Assembly (NCBI RefSeq): GCF_003290085.1
Contig: NZ_QMKJ01000003.1
Location: 186,001 to 250,000 of the forward strand
DNA length: 64,000 bases
Source: Aliidiomarina sp. B3213
GTDB taxonomy: Bacteria; Pseudomonadota; Gammaproteobacteria; Enterobacterales; Alteromonadaceae
Reading direction: 5' to 3'
A program made the position numbers and the translations under genes. Numbering within the stretch: position 1 is the first letter of the stretch; the number at the start of each line of letters is the position of its first letter. This document shows, piece after piece, positions 42,445 to 50,604 of this stretch. A model generated the notes under the pieces. It was not told the DNA's origin and searched no databases. It saw nothing but the letters and a program-made list of their open reading frames with translations.

Positions 42445-44127
42445 ATGTCTAAAACCATCAACTACTACACTAAAAACGCTGAACAGTTGTCTGAACAATA
42501 CGACAGCTTAGCGTTTGAAGACGTGCACAAGGATTGGATGGAAGAAATTCCAAAGTCTGGCTTTGTGCTTGATGTAGGAGCTGGTTCTGGAAGAGATGCT
42601 CGATACCTCGCGAGTAAAGGGCTTACCGTATATGCAGTAGAGCCGGCTGACGGCATTCGCGAGCGCGCTCAAAGTTACGAGGCAAATTCTAATATCCAAT
42701 GGCTGGACGACAGCCTTCCAGCACTTGAGCAAGTTCATCAAATCAACGCTAAATTTGACCTCATCTTACTCAGCGCTATTTGGATGCATATTCCACCCTC
42801 ATCACGAGAACGAAGCTTTAGAAAGCTGAGTAGTTTGCTCAACCCAAACGGTAAATTAGTTATTTCTCTTCGCCATGGAAGTAGCCCAGATGAGAGAAAA
42901 ATGTATCCTGTTTCCAAAGATGAACTTGCTAATTTAGCTCAACAATTTGGACTTTCTTTATCATGCAAGGGTGTTTCCCAAGATAAGAGTGGTAGACATG
43001 ATGTTTATTGGGAAACAGTGGTTCTGACTCTCCCTGATGATGGAACCGGAGCATTCCCACTTATTCGAAACATTGTTATCAACGACCACAAGTCATCCAC
43101 CTACAAAGTTGCGTTATTGCGCACTTTGCTGAGGATTGCAGAGGGTCATCCGGGTGCCGTTCTAGAACGGACGCCTTCAACTGTAAAGCTTCCACTTGGA
43201 CTTATCGCACTATATTGGCTGAAACTCTACAAACCCCTTGTAGACACTTTGAATCTCAAACAAGGTTCGGGTTCTAGATTGGGCTTCGTAAAAGCAAACG
43301 GCTGGAAAAAATTAACACACTTCCATGAGAGCGACTTCTATATTGGACGATGCGTGTTCGACCAAGAAGAAGCAGAAAGTTTGCATCAAACCCTTAAAGA
43401 TATTTCAACGACCATCAAGAATATGCCCGTAAAATACATCACCTTACCGGGCACAGAACAAGCCATTTTCAATGTTGAAACCAGTAGAACAACCAAACCT
43501 AAATCCTCGCTACTTTTAGATTTTAACTACCTGAAGTCACTTGGTCAGTTCGAAGTGCCCGCCGATTTTTGGGAGGTTCTGTCTCGGTTTAGTGTTTGGA
43601 TAGAACCGGCTCTCGTCAATGAATGGGCTCGTTTAATGGAGAGCTACCCCCGAAACAAAGAGCGGGGTCTACATAAAACCGATTATTTAAACGCGCTAAA
43701 TTGGGAGAATCCAGAGAGGAACACCGGTCGAATTCGACAAAGAGTCGCGCAGCTTCTTTCTGATACTAGCGTCCAGTGTTGTTGGTCCGGCAAAGACTTA
43801 GCTAGAGTTCAATACGCTATCGACCACGCCTTCCCATTTGCACGATGGCCCAACAACGATTTGTGGAACCTATTACCCGCACAAGCAAAGTTAAACAATG
43901 AAAAGTCCGATAAATTACCCACCAGACAACGCATGAAAGAATCTCAGAAGTACATCGTTTCGTGGTGGGATTCAGCGTGGAAAGACAACAAAGAAGAGTT
44001 TTTCACACAAGCCAACTTCGCTTTACCGAACTTGCAGCCAAATAACCGAAATACTGGTGATATATTTGAAGCCATGCTCATGCAACGGGATAGAATCAAG
44101 CAGACACAGCAACTTGCTGATTGGTGA
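42445..44127 (+). CDS. SAM methyltransferase fused to HNH nuclease
   Basis: The 560-residue protein has a class I methyltransferase domain in residues 1-220: YYTKNAEQLSEQYDSL, SAM motif LDVGAGSG at 42-49, YAVEPADG and LLSAIWMHIP. The middle (about 225-430) has no domain I recognise. A C-terminal HNH-like nuclease follows: CCWSGK at 445-450, IDHAFPF with Asp460-His461, then NNDLWNLLP at 470-478 and NNEKSDKLP at 484-492. The ATG at 42445 fits the usual methyltransferase start; upstream GTG codons lack support. It faces the PLD-helicase gene with 22 nt between stops. A methylate-or-cut role on nucleic acid is suggested, but the methyltransferase lacks a DNA-type DPPY/NPPY motif, so the substrate may be a small molecule or RNA. 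Confidence 0.82.
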   Translation: MSKTINYYTKNAEQLSEQYDSLAFEDVHKDWMEEIPKSGFVLDVGAGSGRDARYLASKGLTVYAVEPADGIRERAQSYEANSNIQWLDDSLPALEQVHQINAKFDLILLSAIWMHIPPSSRERSFRKLSSLLNPNGKLVISLRHGSSPDERKMYPVSKDELANLAQQFGLSLSCKGVSQDKSGRHDVYWETVVLTLPDDGTGAFPLIRNIVINDHKSSTYKVALLRTLLRIAEGHPGAVLERTPSTVKLPLGLIALYWLKLYKPLVDTLNLKQGSGSRLGFVKANGWKKLTHFHESDFYIGRCVFDQEEAESLHQTLKDISTTIKNMPVKYITLPGTEQAIFNVETSRTTKPKSSLLLDFNYLKSLGQFEVPADFWEVLSRFSVWIEPALVNEWARLMESYPRNKERGLHKTDYLNALNWENPERNTGRIRQRVAQLLSDTSVQCCWSGKDLARVQYAIDHAFPFARWPNNDLWNLLPAQAKLNNEKSDKLPTRQRMKESQKYIVSWWDSAWKDNKEEFFTQANFALPNLQPNNRNTGDIFEAMLMQRDRIKQTQQLADW

Positions 44128-44149
44128 GTCCTGATTTATTGACGCTTCT

Positions 44150-47100
44150 TTACCTCACAACTGAATATTCTTGAAATAATTTCGCAGACAAAGGATGTGT
44201 TAATTTCCAAGTGATGTTCATCGGTCGAGAACCTTCACTTTTGACAAGCTCTACAGGCCCACAGGCTCTGTAAGGTGAATTTTTGTTCACACGAACAAAG
44301 AGCTGAAACTTCCAACCATTACTATCGCTTTGAAGGTAACGCTTGCCTGCCGTAGTGTGAGGAGCAGCTGCATTTTGAGTTTGCCAGTGAAACAACTCTC
44401 GACTAATTGCGTAGTCGTCGTACGCAACTCCTTCATGTAGAGCATTTTGCTTATCAAGGGTTACGAAAAGAAGCTCTAATTTTTTGTTCTGATCACGCCA
44501 AACACCTTCTCTTACTGCTGCAAATTTCGTTTCGGTATGATGTCCAACGGCTGTCATGATTTCACGTATTTTATATGCACTATGTAGCTTTAAGCCGGAA
44601 GACTCTATAGCTGGCAAAGGCTGGAAGTATTCGTTAGTCGCGGAGTCCAATGCGTCAGATAACTCAATCAATTCGTCCAAAAGTTCCGGAGTGTTGACTA
44701 AGTCATTCAATAAATTTGATACGGTTTGCACACTGGAGCCGCCACAAACCTGGTATGCCACCATAAGGGCTCTTCTTTGTGACATCTCGTCGTTTTTTAA
44801 GGCTCTATTACCTATCGAACGGATCACATCAATGTAATCCGGGTCATCAATATGGCAAAGATCCTTAAAGCGTCTGTTTAATTTTGTCTCTAATTCTGCA
44901 GGTTCTCCCTCCAGAAGCTGTGCGTCGCGTTTTAATCTAGTCCAGCCAGAGGCACCATTTTCGCGATATATTTCAGGTAAACTTAACGCCTGCTCTTGAA
45001 CAAATTTTGTTAAGCTCAGCGAATCATCTGAATGTCTTACTTGATAGCTTACAAGCTCAGTTTTAAGCCTTTGCCAGTTGAGGTTCACCGCCTCCCTTAA
45101 ATTTGTAAGGATTTGCTCCCGGGCTTGTTTTTGCATCTGTAAATAGCATCCAGGAGGGAGGTTTCCAAATCCATTTTCTACACCTTTTAGAATTTCTCGC
45201 TTAGATAAACCGGTTATAGAGCTGTAAAGCACATCAAACCTAAAATCATTTGAATATTGACCCACGAAGTCCAAAACTAAACAGCTTTCTTTCCCATCGT
45301 AGAGTCTTAGCCCACGACCTAACTGCTGTTGAAAAAGCGTGGCGCTCTGTGTCGGTCTTAAAAGTAACAGAGTATCTACAAAGGGTAGATCAACCCCTTC
45401 GTTGTATAAGTCGACCGTTACAACAATATTTATTTCCTTGGCTTCTAAAAGCTTAGGAATTGCAGCACGGTCTTTAGCGGAAGTTTGGCCCGTAACTAAT
45501 AACGCTTTTATTCCATTCTCATTGAAAAAATTAGTCATAAACTCCGCATGGGCGATCGAAACACAGAATGCCAATGCCCTACATAACTTTATGTCGTTCA
45601 CGTATTCCTGCCATGCTCTTACGACCGCTTTGGCGCGACTCATTTCTCCAGTTAGCAGTTTTTCAAGCTGAGCAGCCTCATTGGCTGATCTCCAATTCAC
45701 ACCAGAATAATCTACACCGTCAGCACAAGCATAATATTCAAAAGGTGCTAACAATTGCTGTTCTAAAGCATGCCATAATCGAAGTTGCGCCGATGGGGTT
45801 CCATCCGGTCTAGAATCAAAGTGTTGCAGAATGTTTTGCCCATCAGCTCTTTCAGGAGTTGCCGTAAGACCCAATAGAATATGGGGATTCAAAACATCTA
45901 AAAGCCTTTTAAATGATTTTGCTTCAATATGATGACACTCATCAATAACCACGATATTCCAGTAATCTCCGCCAAAGCGGTCAATCAAGCCTTGACTATT
46001 TATACTCTGAACAGTCGCAAACAAGTGATGGAAAGAGGCTGGTTGATGGCCACCAACAAGGTAGTCACCAAAATTTTGATCACGGAGAACGTGGCGAAAA
46101 GTTTGGAGTGACTGAGTCAGGATCTCTTTCCGGTGAGCGACAAATAACAACCTAGGCTTCCCACCCAGCTGCTTGGCTATTCTTTTGTAATCGAGAGCCG
46201 CCATAACCGTTTTACCCGTTCCGGTGGCAGCTACTAATAAATTCCTATTTCGTCCATGTGATCGCTCATTCGAGAGCTGGTCTAAAATTACTTGTTGAAA
46301 AGGTTTTGGTTCTATCTCAAAGAATGTTGTGATGACATTATCACCGTAATCTTTTGCGCCTCGTTCGCGAGCTAATGCCTGATGTAACTCATTTTTATGG
46401 ACTTCGTTGTTCGGGTCGTAAGCTTGAAACTCTTCGTCTTGCCAAAGTGTCTCAAAATGGGCCTTTGCCCTTTTGAAAAGGTGGTTTTGTCCCTTTTCAG
46501 TGAACTTTACAGTCCACTCTAATCCGCCCATTAATGCAGCACCGGATAGATTCGCACTACCCACATAGGCTGAACCAAAACCGGTATCTCTTTCAAAGAT
46601 CCACGCCTTCGCATGCAAGCGATTACGTCGCCCATCTAATGATACTCTCACTTGTGTGTTCGGTAGATTAGCCAACATATCAACCGCTTTTAAGTCGGTG
46701 GCTCCGATATACGTAGTCGTGATTATTCTTAAACTCGTTCTCGAGGATTGTTGTGCATCCGTTGCAGTTATCTCGCGCAGAAGATCGATAATTTTTCTAA
46801 CACCAGAAACAGTTATGAAACTCATCAAAATATCAACGTGTTTACAGTTAGAGAGTTCAGCTTGAAGCTCATGAAATAGAGCAGGAGAATCCTTCCCTGA
46901 AGTAAATAGCCACGGCTGCGCCAATCCTACTTGGGGTAACTTAACGTCTTCGAGAGGATGATGTAGGGCTCTCAAGACTTTAGGTGGATTTTGATAAACT
47001 ACTGATTTTTCCAGATTAGAAAGCTTTCTGGCATGAACAATTACGTCATTCAAAACTTCAATTTGACGTCGCAGTCGCTCATCAGTATTCCCGCGTTCTT

Positions 47101-47266
47101 CTCCAATACTGGCAAGCACAATCGACAACTCTTCAGTCGCGACCTCCGCAAGATGGCGCGCACTCTGCGCAAGCTCTAGCGCTTCACTGATCTCTTCCAA
47201 CCCAGACTCTTCAACAAGTCGTTGCGTATCCTCTGAATGAAGTAACTCGTAAAAGCCTTCCTTCAT
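44150..47266 (-). CDS. PLD nuclease - SF2 helicase protein (DUF3427 type)
   Basis: The 1038-residue protein has an N-terminal helical segment, a PLD-like nuclease domain (about 120-260; HAK at 218-220 with Asp227 and GSANLS, one HKD motif), a superfamily 2 helicase (Walker A ATGTGKT with Lys352, DECH at 442-445, motif VI QQLGRGLRL) and a C-terminal region typical of DUF3427 proteins (RKRYLQSDSNGWKF-like motif: GKRYLQSDSNGWKFQLFVR). A single HKD suggests a dimeric nuclease. Related proteins occur in restriction and defence settings. AGGA precedes the ATG. It is convergent with the methyltransferase-HNH gene. Substrate and role are unproven. Confidence 0.87.
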   Translation of the reverse strand: MKEGFYELLHSEDTQRLVEESGLEEISEALELAQSARHLAEVATEELSIVLASIGEERGNTDERLRRQIEVLNDVIVHARKLSNLEKSVVYQNPPKVLRALHHPLEDVKLPQVGLAQPWLFTSGKDSPALFHELQAELSNCKHVDILMSFITVSGVRKIIDLLREITATDAQQSSRTSLRIITTTYIGATDLKAVDMLANLPNTQVRVSLDGRRNRLHAKAWIFERDTGFGSAYVGSANLSGAALMGGLEWTVKFTEKGQNHLFKRAKAHFETLWQDEEFQAYDPNNEVHKNELHQALARERGAKDYGDNVITTFFEIEPKPFQQVILDQLSNERSHGRNRNLLVAATGTGKTVMAALDYKRIAKQLGGKPRLLFVAHRKEILTQSLQTFRHVLRDQNFGDYLVGGHQPASFHHLFATVQSINSQGLIDRFGGDYWNIVVIDECHHIEAKSFKRLLDVLNPHILLGLTATPERADGQNILQHFDSRPDGTPSAQLRLWHALEQQLLAPFEYYACADGVDYSGVNWRSANEAAQLEKLLTGEMSRAKAVVRAWQEYVNDIKLCRALAFCVSIAHAEFMTNFFNENGIKALLVTGQTSAKDRAAIPKLLEAKEINIVVTVDLYNEGVDLPFVDTLLLLRPTQSATLFQQQLGRGLRLYDGKESCLVLDFVGQYSNDFRFDVLYSSITGLSKREILKGVENGFGNLPPGCYLQMQKQAREQILTNLREAVNLNWQRLKTELVSYQVRHSDDSLSLTKFVQEQALSLPEIYRENGASGWTRLKRDAQLLEGEPAELETKLNRRFKDLCHIDDPDYIDVIRSIGNRALKNDEMSQRRALMVAYQVCGGSSVQTVSNLLNDLVNTPELLDELIELSDALDSATNEYFQPLPAIESSGLKLHSAYKIREIMTAVGHHTETKFAAVREGVWRDQNKKLELLFVTLDKQNALHEGVAYDDYAISRELFHWQTQNAAAPHTTAGKRYLQSDSNGWKFQLFVRVNKNSPYRACGPVELVKSEGSRPMNITWKLTHPLSAKLFQEYSVVR

Positions 47267-47470
47267 ATTGTGTCATCCTTTGCTTAACATAGAGTCAAAG
47301 TTGCCAGGATTGAGCCAAAACAACAAGTCGTTGAATATTTGGTAAGTACTGATACTTCTGATTTTTTAGATTCCGACGTCTAGAAACAACAAAGGCTCCA
47401 CTTGGAGCCTTTACAAATGCATTTTTTATTTCAATTAACAGTATTCATTGAAAAATTAATCTCTTTAAAA
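47267..47470. other. Intergenic region between PLD-helicase start and yicC end
   Basis: About 200 A/T-rich nucleotides hold the promoter of the PLD-helicase gene and the 3' end of yicC. Apart from the hairpin at 47391-47412 I see no gene or repeat. Confidence 0.6.
47391..47412 (-). terminator. Hairpin terminator downstream of yicC
   Basis: AAAGGCTCCA pairs perfectly with TGGAGCCTTT across a 2-nt gap (functionally a 9-bp stem with a tetraloop). It lies about 60 nt past the yicC stop. On the minus strand a T-rich stretch (GTTGTTTCTA) follows. It separates yicC transcripts from the PLD-helicase gene on the same strand. Confidence 0.6.
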
Positions 47471-48334
47471 TCACTCAATATTCTGAATCTGCTCCCGCAT
47501 CTGCTCAATCAGCACCTTCATCTCCACAGCGGCGGCGGTAATGTCGGTGTGAATGCTTTTCGAACCAAGCGTATTGGCTTCGCGGTTGAACTCTTGCATC
47601 ATGAAGTCGAGGCGTCGGCCGCAGGCGCCGCCTTTTTCAAGGGTGTTGAGGGTTTCTTTAATGTGGCTGTCGAGGCGGTCGAGTTCTTCGGCTACGTCGA
47701 CTTTTTGTGCGAGTAGTACCATTTCTTGTTCCACGCGTTCGGCGTCGAGGTCTATTTTTGCTTCTTCAAATTTGGTGGCTATGCGTTCGCGCTGCCATTT
47801 GATGATTTCTGGCATGTGTTCGCGCACTTTGGTGACGTTGCTGCGAATGTCGCGTAGGCGTTCTTCAATAAGGCTGCGCATGTTGCTGCCTTCGCGGGCG
47901 CGGTGGTCGATAAAGCTGCTGAGTGCCTTTTCAAAGCCTTGTAGTAATTCGGCTTGTAGGCTGTCCATGTCGGCTTCTTCGCTGCTGAGTACGCCTGGCC
48001 ATCTGAGTACGTCGAGTGGGTCGATGGAGGCGGTTGCGCCTTTTTCTTGTATCCATTCTGCGCTGCGAAGTACGGCTATTGCCATGTCTTCGTTCACGTT
48101 AAGCGAGGTGTCTTTGCCTGCGCCTGGGGTAAAGCGTAAGTTACATTCTACTTTGCCGCGTTGCAGTTTCTTTCTTAAACGGTCGCGAAGTGGAATTTCT
48201 AAGGCGCGGAATTGTTCTGGAAGTCGGAAGTAAGTTTCTAGAAACCTTTGGTTTACTGAACGTAGTTCCCAAACTGCTGTGCCCCAATCGCCTTTAATTT
48301 CTTCGCGCGCATACGCGGTCATGCTGTAGATCAT
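47471..48334 (-). CDS. yicC: YicC/YloC family endoribonuclease
   Basis: The 287-residue protein has the family start MIYSMTAYAREE, LRSVNQRFLE and the C-terminal DUF1732 part (EVDVAEELDRLDSHI-like: KVDVAEELDRLDSHIKETL, then GRRLDFMMQEFNREANTLGSKS). The length equals E. coli YicC. YicC proteins are endoribonucleases reported to promote decay of small RNA RyhB. I chose the internal ATG at 48334 since this is the family start; ATGs at 48352 and 48358 would extend it. It is divergent from rph-pyrE, the usual neighbourhood. Confidence 0.95.
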   Translation of the reverse strand: MIYSMTAYAREEIKGDWGTAVWELRSVNQRFLETYFRLPEQFRALEIPLRDRLRKKLQRGKVECNLRFTPGAGKDTSLNVNEDMAIAVLRSAEWIQEKGATASIDPLDVLRWPGVLSSEEADMDSLQAELLQGFEKALSSFIDHRAREGSNMRSLIEERLRDIRSNVTKVREHMPEIIKWQRERIATKFEEAKIDLDAERVEQEMVLLAQKVDVAEELDRLDSHIKETLNTLEKGGACGRRLDFMMQEFNREANTLGSKSIHTDITAAAVEMKVLIEQMREQIQNIE

Positions 48335-48516
48335 GCGTTTTACCCTATTCATTCGCATTCAATTTCCGCGCAGTATATCACTTTTCTTGGTATTGGGTTT
48401 CTCGTCGAAATAAGCCTTGAGTCCGTGCTATAATTCGCAACCACAATATTCCTTTTGCCTGCTTGCTTGCGCGTTATACACCGCATGCCAGCCCACTTTT
48501 AACGAGGAGTTCTTCT

Positions 48517-49233
48517 ATGCGTCCAAGCGGCCGTACCAGCAATCAAATTCGCCCTGTAACGATCACCCGCAACTACACGCGCCATGCCGAAGGTAGTGTG
48601 CTTATTGAGTTTGGCGACACCAAGGTTTTATGTAACGCCAGCGTACAGGAAAGTGTTCCTCGTTTTTTGAAAGGTAAAGGCCAAGGTTGGGTTACTGCGG
48701 AATACGGCATGTTGCCGCGTGCTACGCACACCCGTTCAGACCGCGAAGCTGCGCGTGGCAAGCAAGGTGGTCGTACTATGGAAATTCAGCGCCTTATCGC
48801 ACGTTCATTACGTGCGGCGGTAGACCTTAGCGCGCTGGGCGAGAACTCGATTACGGTAGACTGCGACGTGATTCAAGCCGACGGTGGTACGCGCACGGCG
48901 TCTATTACGGGTGCTTGTGTGGCTATGGTCGACGCCATTAACCATATGCGCAAGAAAGGCTTAATTAAAACCAACCCGTTGAAGTCTATGGTTGCGGCTA
49001 TTTCTGTGGGTATTTACAACGGTGAACCGGTTGCCGATTTAGACTACCCAGAAGACTCTGCTGCCGAAACCGACATGAATGTAGTGATGACCGACACGGG
49101 TAAAGTGATTGAAATTCAGGGTACGGCTGAAGGCGAACCGTTTAGCTTCGACGAAATGAACGCCATGGTAGAGCTTGCTAAGCACGCCATTCGTGAATTA
49201 AACGATATTCAGAAAGAGGCGCTAAACGGATGA
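48517..49233 (+). CDS. rph: RNase PH
   Basis: The 238-residue protein starts [14 protein letters not shown], with GAGGAG 8 nt upstream of the ATG. Family motifs include [35 protein letters not shown] and [14 protein letters not shown], with the late phosphate and catalytic region ([17 protein letters not shown]). It trims tRNA 3' ends phosphorolytically. Unlike the frameshifted rph of E. coli K-12, it is intact. It overlaps pyrE by 4 nt (ATGA). Confidence 0.97.
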   Translation: MRPSGRTSNQIRPVTITRNYTRHAEGSVLIEFGDTKVLCNASVQESVPRFLKGKGQGWVTAEYGMLPRATHTRSDREAARGKQGGRTMEIQRLIARSLRAAVDLSALGENSITVDCDVIQADGGTRTASITGACVAMVDAINHMRKKGLIKTNPLKSMVAAISVGIYNGEPVADLDYPEDSAAETDMNVVMTDTGKVIEIQGTAEGEPFSFDEMNAMVELAKHAIRELNDIQKEALNG

Positions 49234-49874
49234 AGGCATACCAACGCGAATTTATCGAATTTGCTTTAGGCAAAGGTGTACTGAAGTTTGGCGAATTCAC
49301 CTTAAAAAGTGGTCGTAAAAGCCCTTACTTTTTTAATGCCGGTTTGTTTAACACGGGTGCCGACTTAGCCAAACTAGGTCGTTACTACGCCGCTGCGCTG
49401 CAAGATTCAGGTATTGAGTTCGACGTGCTATTTGGCCCGGCGTACAAAGGTATTCCAATTGCTACAACCACAGCCGTTAGCTTGTTTGAGCACCACAACC
49501 GCGACGTGCCTTATTGCTTCAACCGTAAAGAGAAGAAAGACCACGGTGAAGGCGGTAACTTGGTTGGCGCAGCTCTTGAAGGCCGCATTATGTTGGTCGA
49601 CGACGTCATTACCGCAGGTACAGCCATTCGCGAGTCGATGGACATCGTTCAGGCGGCAGGCGCAAGCTTGGGTGGCGTGCTTATTGCCCTTGATCGCCAA
49701 GAAAAAGGCAAAGGCGAGCTCAGCGCTATTCAAGAAGTAGAGCGCGACTATGACGCCAAAGTAATCGCCATAGTTACGCTTAACGATTTGGTTGAATACT
49801 TGTCGGAACAACCTGGTCAAGAAGAAATGCTTGAGAAGGTTCGTGCATACCGTGCCCAGTACGGTATTGAGTAA
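49230..49874 (+). CDS. pyrE: Orotate phosphoribosyltransferase
   Basis: The 214-residue enzyme converts orotate and PRPP to OMP in pyrimidine synthesis. It shows [44 protein letters not shown] (catalytic loop) and the PRPP motif [12 protein letters not shown]. The length is that of E. coli PyrE (213). It is translationally coupled to rph, so its expression depends on rph translation, as in enterics. I see no clear attenuator between the genes. Confidence 0.98.
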   Translation: MKAYQREFIEFALGKGVLKFGEFTLKSGRKSPYFFNAGLFNTGADLAKLGRYYAAALQDSGIEFDVLFGPAYKGIPIATTTAVSLFEHHNRDVPYCFNRKEKKDHGEGGNLVGAALEGRIMLVDDVITAGTAIRESMDIVQAAGASLGGVLIALDRQEKGKGELSAIQEVERDYDAKVIAIVTLNDLVEYLSEQPGQEEMLEKVRAYRAQYGIE

Positions 49875-50029
49875 ATTTTTTCGAAACGATTTACAGCCGA
49901 CCCAACATTCCATAATATGAAATTTGGACGTTTCGGGCTCGGTTGTATTTCTAACAGCTCAAGCACTTAAAAACCGAAACTGTTTCATGGAAAGCAATAA
50001 CAACAAATATGTATGAAGAAGGATTTGTG

Positions 50030-50515
50030 ATGAAAAAATTATCTCTACTCGTAGCTGCTGGCGTAATGTCTGCGGGCCTAATGGCAACTCCTCAAACAGC
50101 TGAAGCGCAAGGCCTGGAAGTGAACCCATGGCAACATTGCGGTATTGGCGCAATGATTTTCCCTGAGAACGGCGTTGCTGCTGCAATCTCGAACATTATT
50201 TGGGATTTAGGTACAACAGCTGTAACTTCTGCAACTGTAACTCCAGAGCAGTGCGGAACTTCAATTGTAGACGTAGCACTTCTTATCGACAGCTCTTATG
50301 ACCAGCTAGCGATGGAAACTGCTCAAGGTTCTGGCGAGCACTTAACAGCTGCGCTTAACCTTGTAGGTTGTAATGCAACTGAAGAAACTGTTGGCGCACT
50401 TCGCGCAGACCTTGCTGAAGTAGCTAGCTCTAGCAACTACACTGAAATGTCTCACGAAGAGAAAGCGTACAGCTACTACAGCAGCTTACAAACAGTAGCA
50501 GCAGGCTGCGCATAA
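50030..50515 (+). CDS. Exported DUF3015 protein
   Basis: The 161-residue product has a signal peptide (MKKLSLLVAAGVMSAGLMATPQTAEA) and the DUF3015 pattern: NPWQHCGIGAMIFPENGVAAAISNIIWDLGTTAVTSA, conserved Cys residues and a helical tail (EEKAYSYYSSLQTVAAGCA). DUF3015 proteins are periplasmic and of unknown function. AAGGA precedes the ATG by 7 nt; an upstream ATG at 50009 is less likely. A strong intrinsic terminator follows, implying a monocistronic and probably abundant mRNA. Confidence 0.9.
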   Translation: MKKLSLLVAAGVMSAGLMATPQTAEAQGLEVNPWQHCGIGAMIFPENGVAAAISNIIWDLGTTAVTSATVTPEQCGTSIVDVALLIDSSYDQLAMETAQGSGEHLTAALNLVGCNATEETVGALRADLAEVASSSNYTEMSHEEKAYSYYSSLQTVAAGCA

Positions 50516-50549
50516 TTTCTTCTTTGAACAAAATGAAGAACTAAGAAAC

Positions 50550-50576
50550 AACGGCGAAGTTTTCTTCGCCGTTTTT
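50550..50576 (+). terminator. Intrinsic terminator of the DUF3015 gene
   Basis: AACGGCGAAG pairs with CTTCGCCGTT over a TTTT loop and runs into TTTTT. It is a textbook rho-independent terminator 35 nt after the stop codon and just upstream of the DUF4105 gene. Confidence 0.9.
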
Positions 50577-50604
50577 GATCAACCTAACTCTATTCGGAAG
50601 TACT

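Noticed and set aside
42445-47266. Calling the methyltransferase-HNH/PLD-helicase pair a classical restriction-modification system
   Set aside because: The methyltransferase has no DNA-type catalytic motif, no specificity subunit is present, and the genes are convergent rather than one operon. A defence role remains only a hypothesis.
47553-48233. Open frame of 226 codons on the plus strand inside yicC
   Set aside because: It is antisense to a clear YicC gene and its translation is a low-complexity Ser/Arg-rich string; no domain or ribosome site.
49428-49913. 161-codon open frame antisense to pyrE
   Set aside because: pyrE is certain on the plus strand; the antisense product has no family features.
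50575-50604. TTG start of the DUF4105 gene
   Set aside because: The TTG lies in the T-run of the DUF3015 terminator; GTG 50605 has a ribosome site and yields a clean signal peptide.
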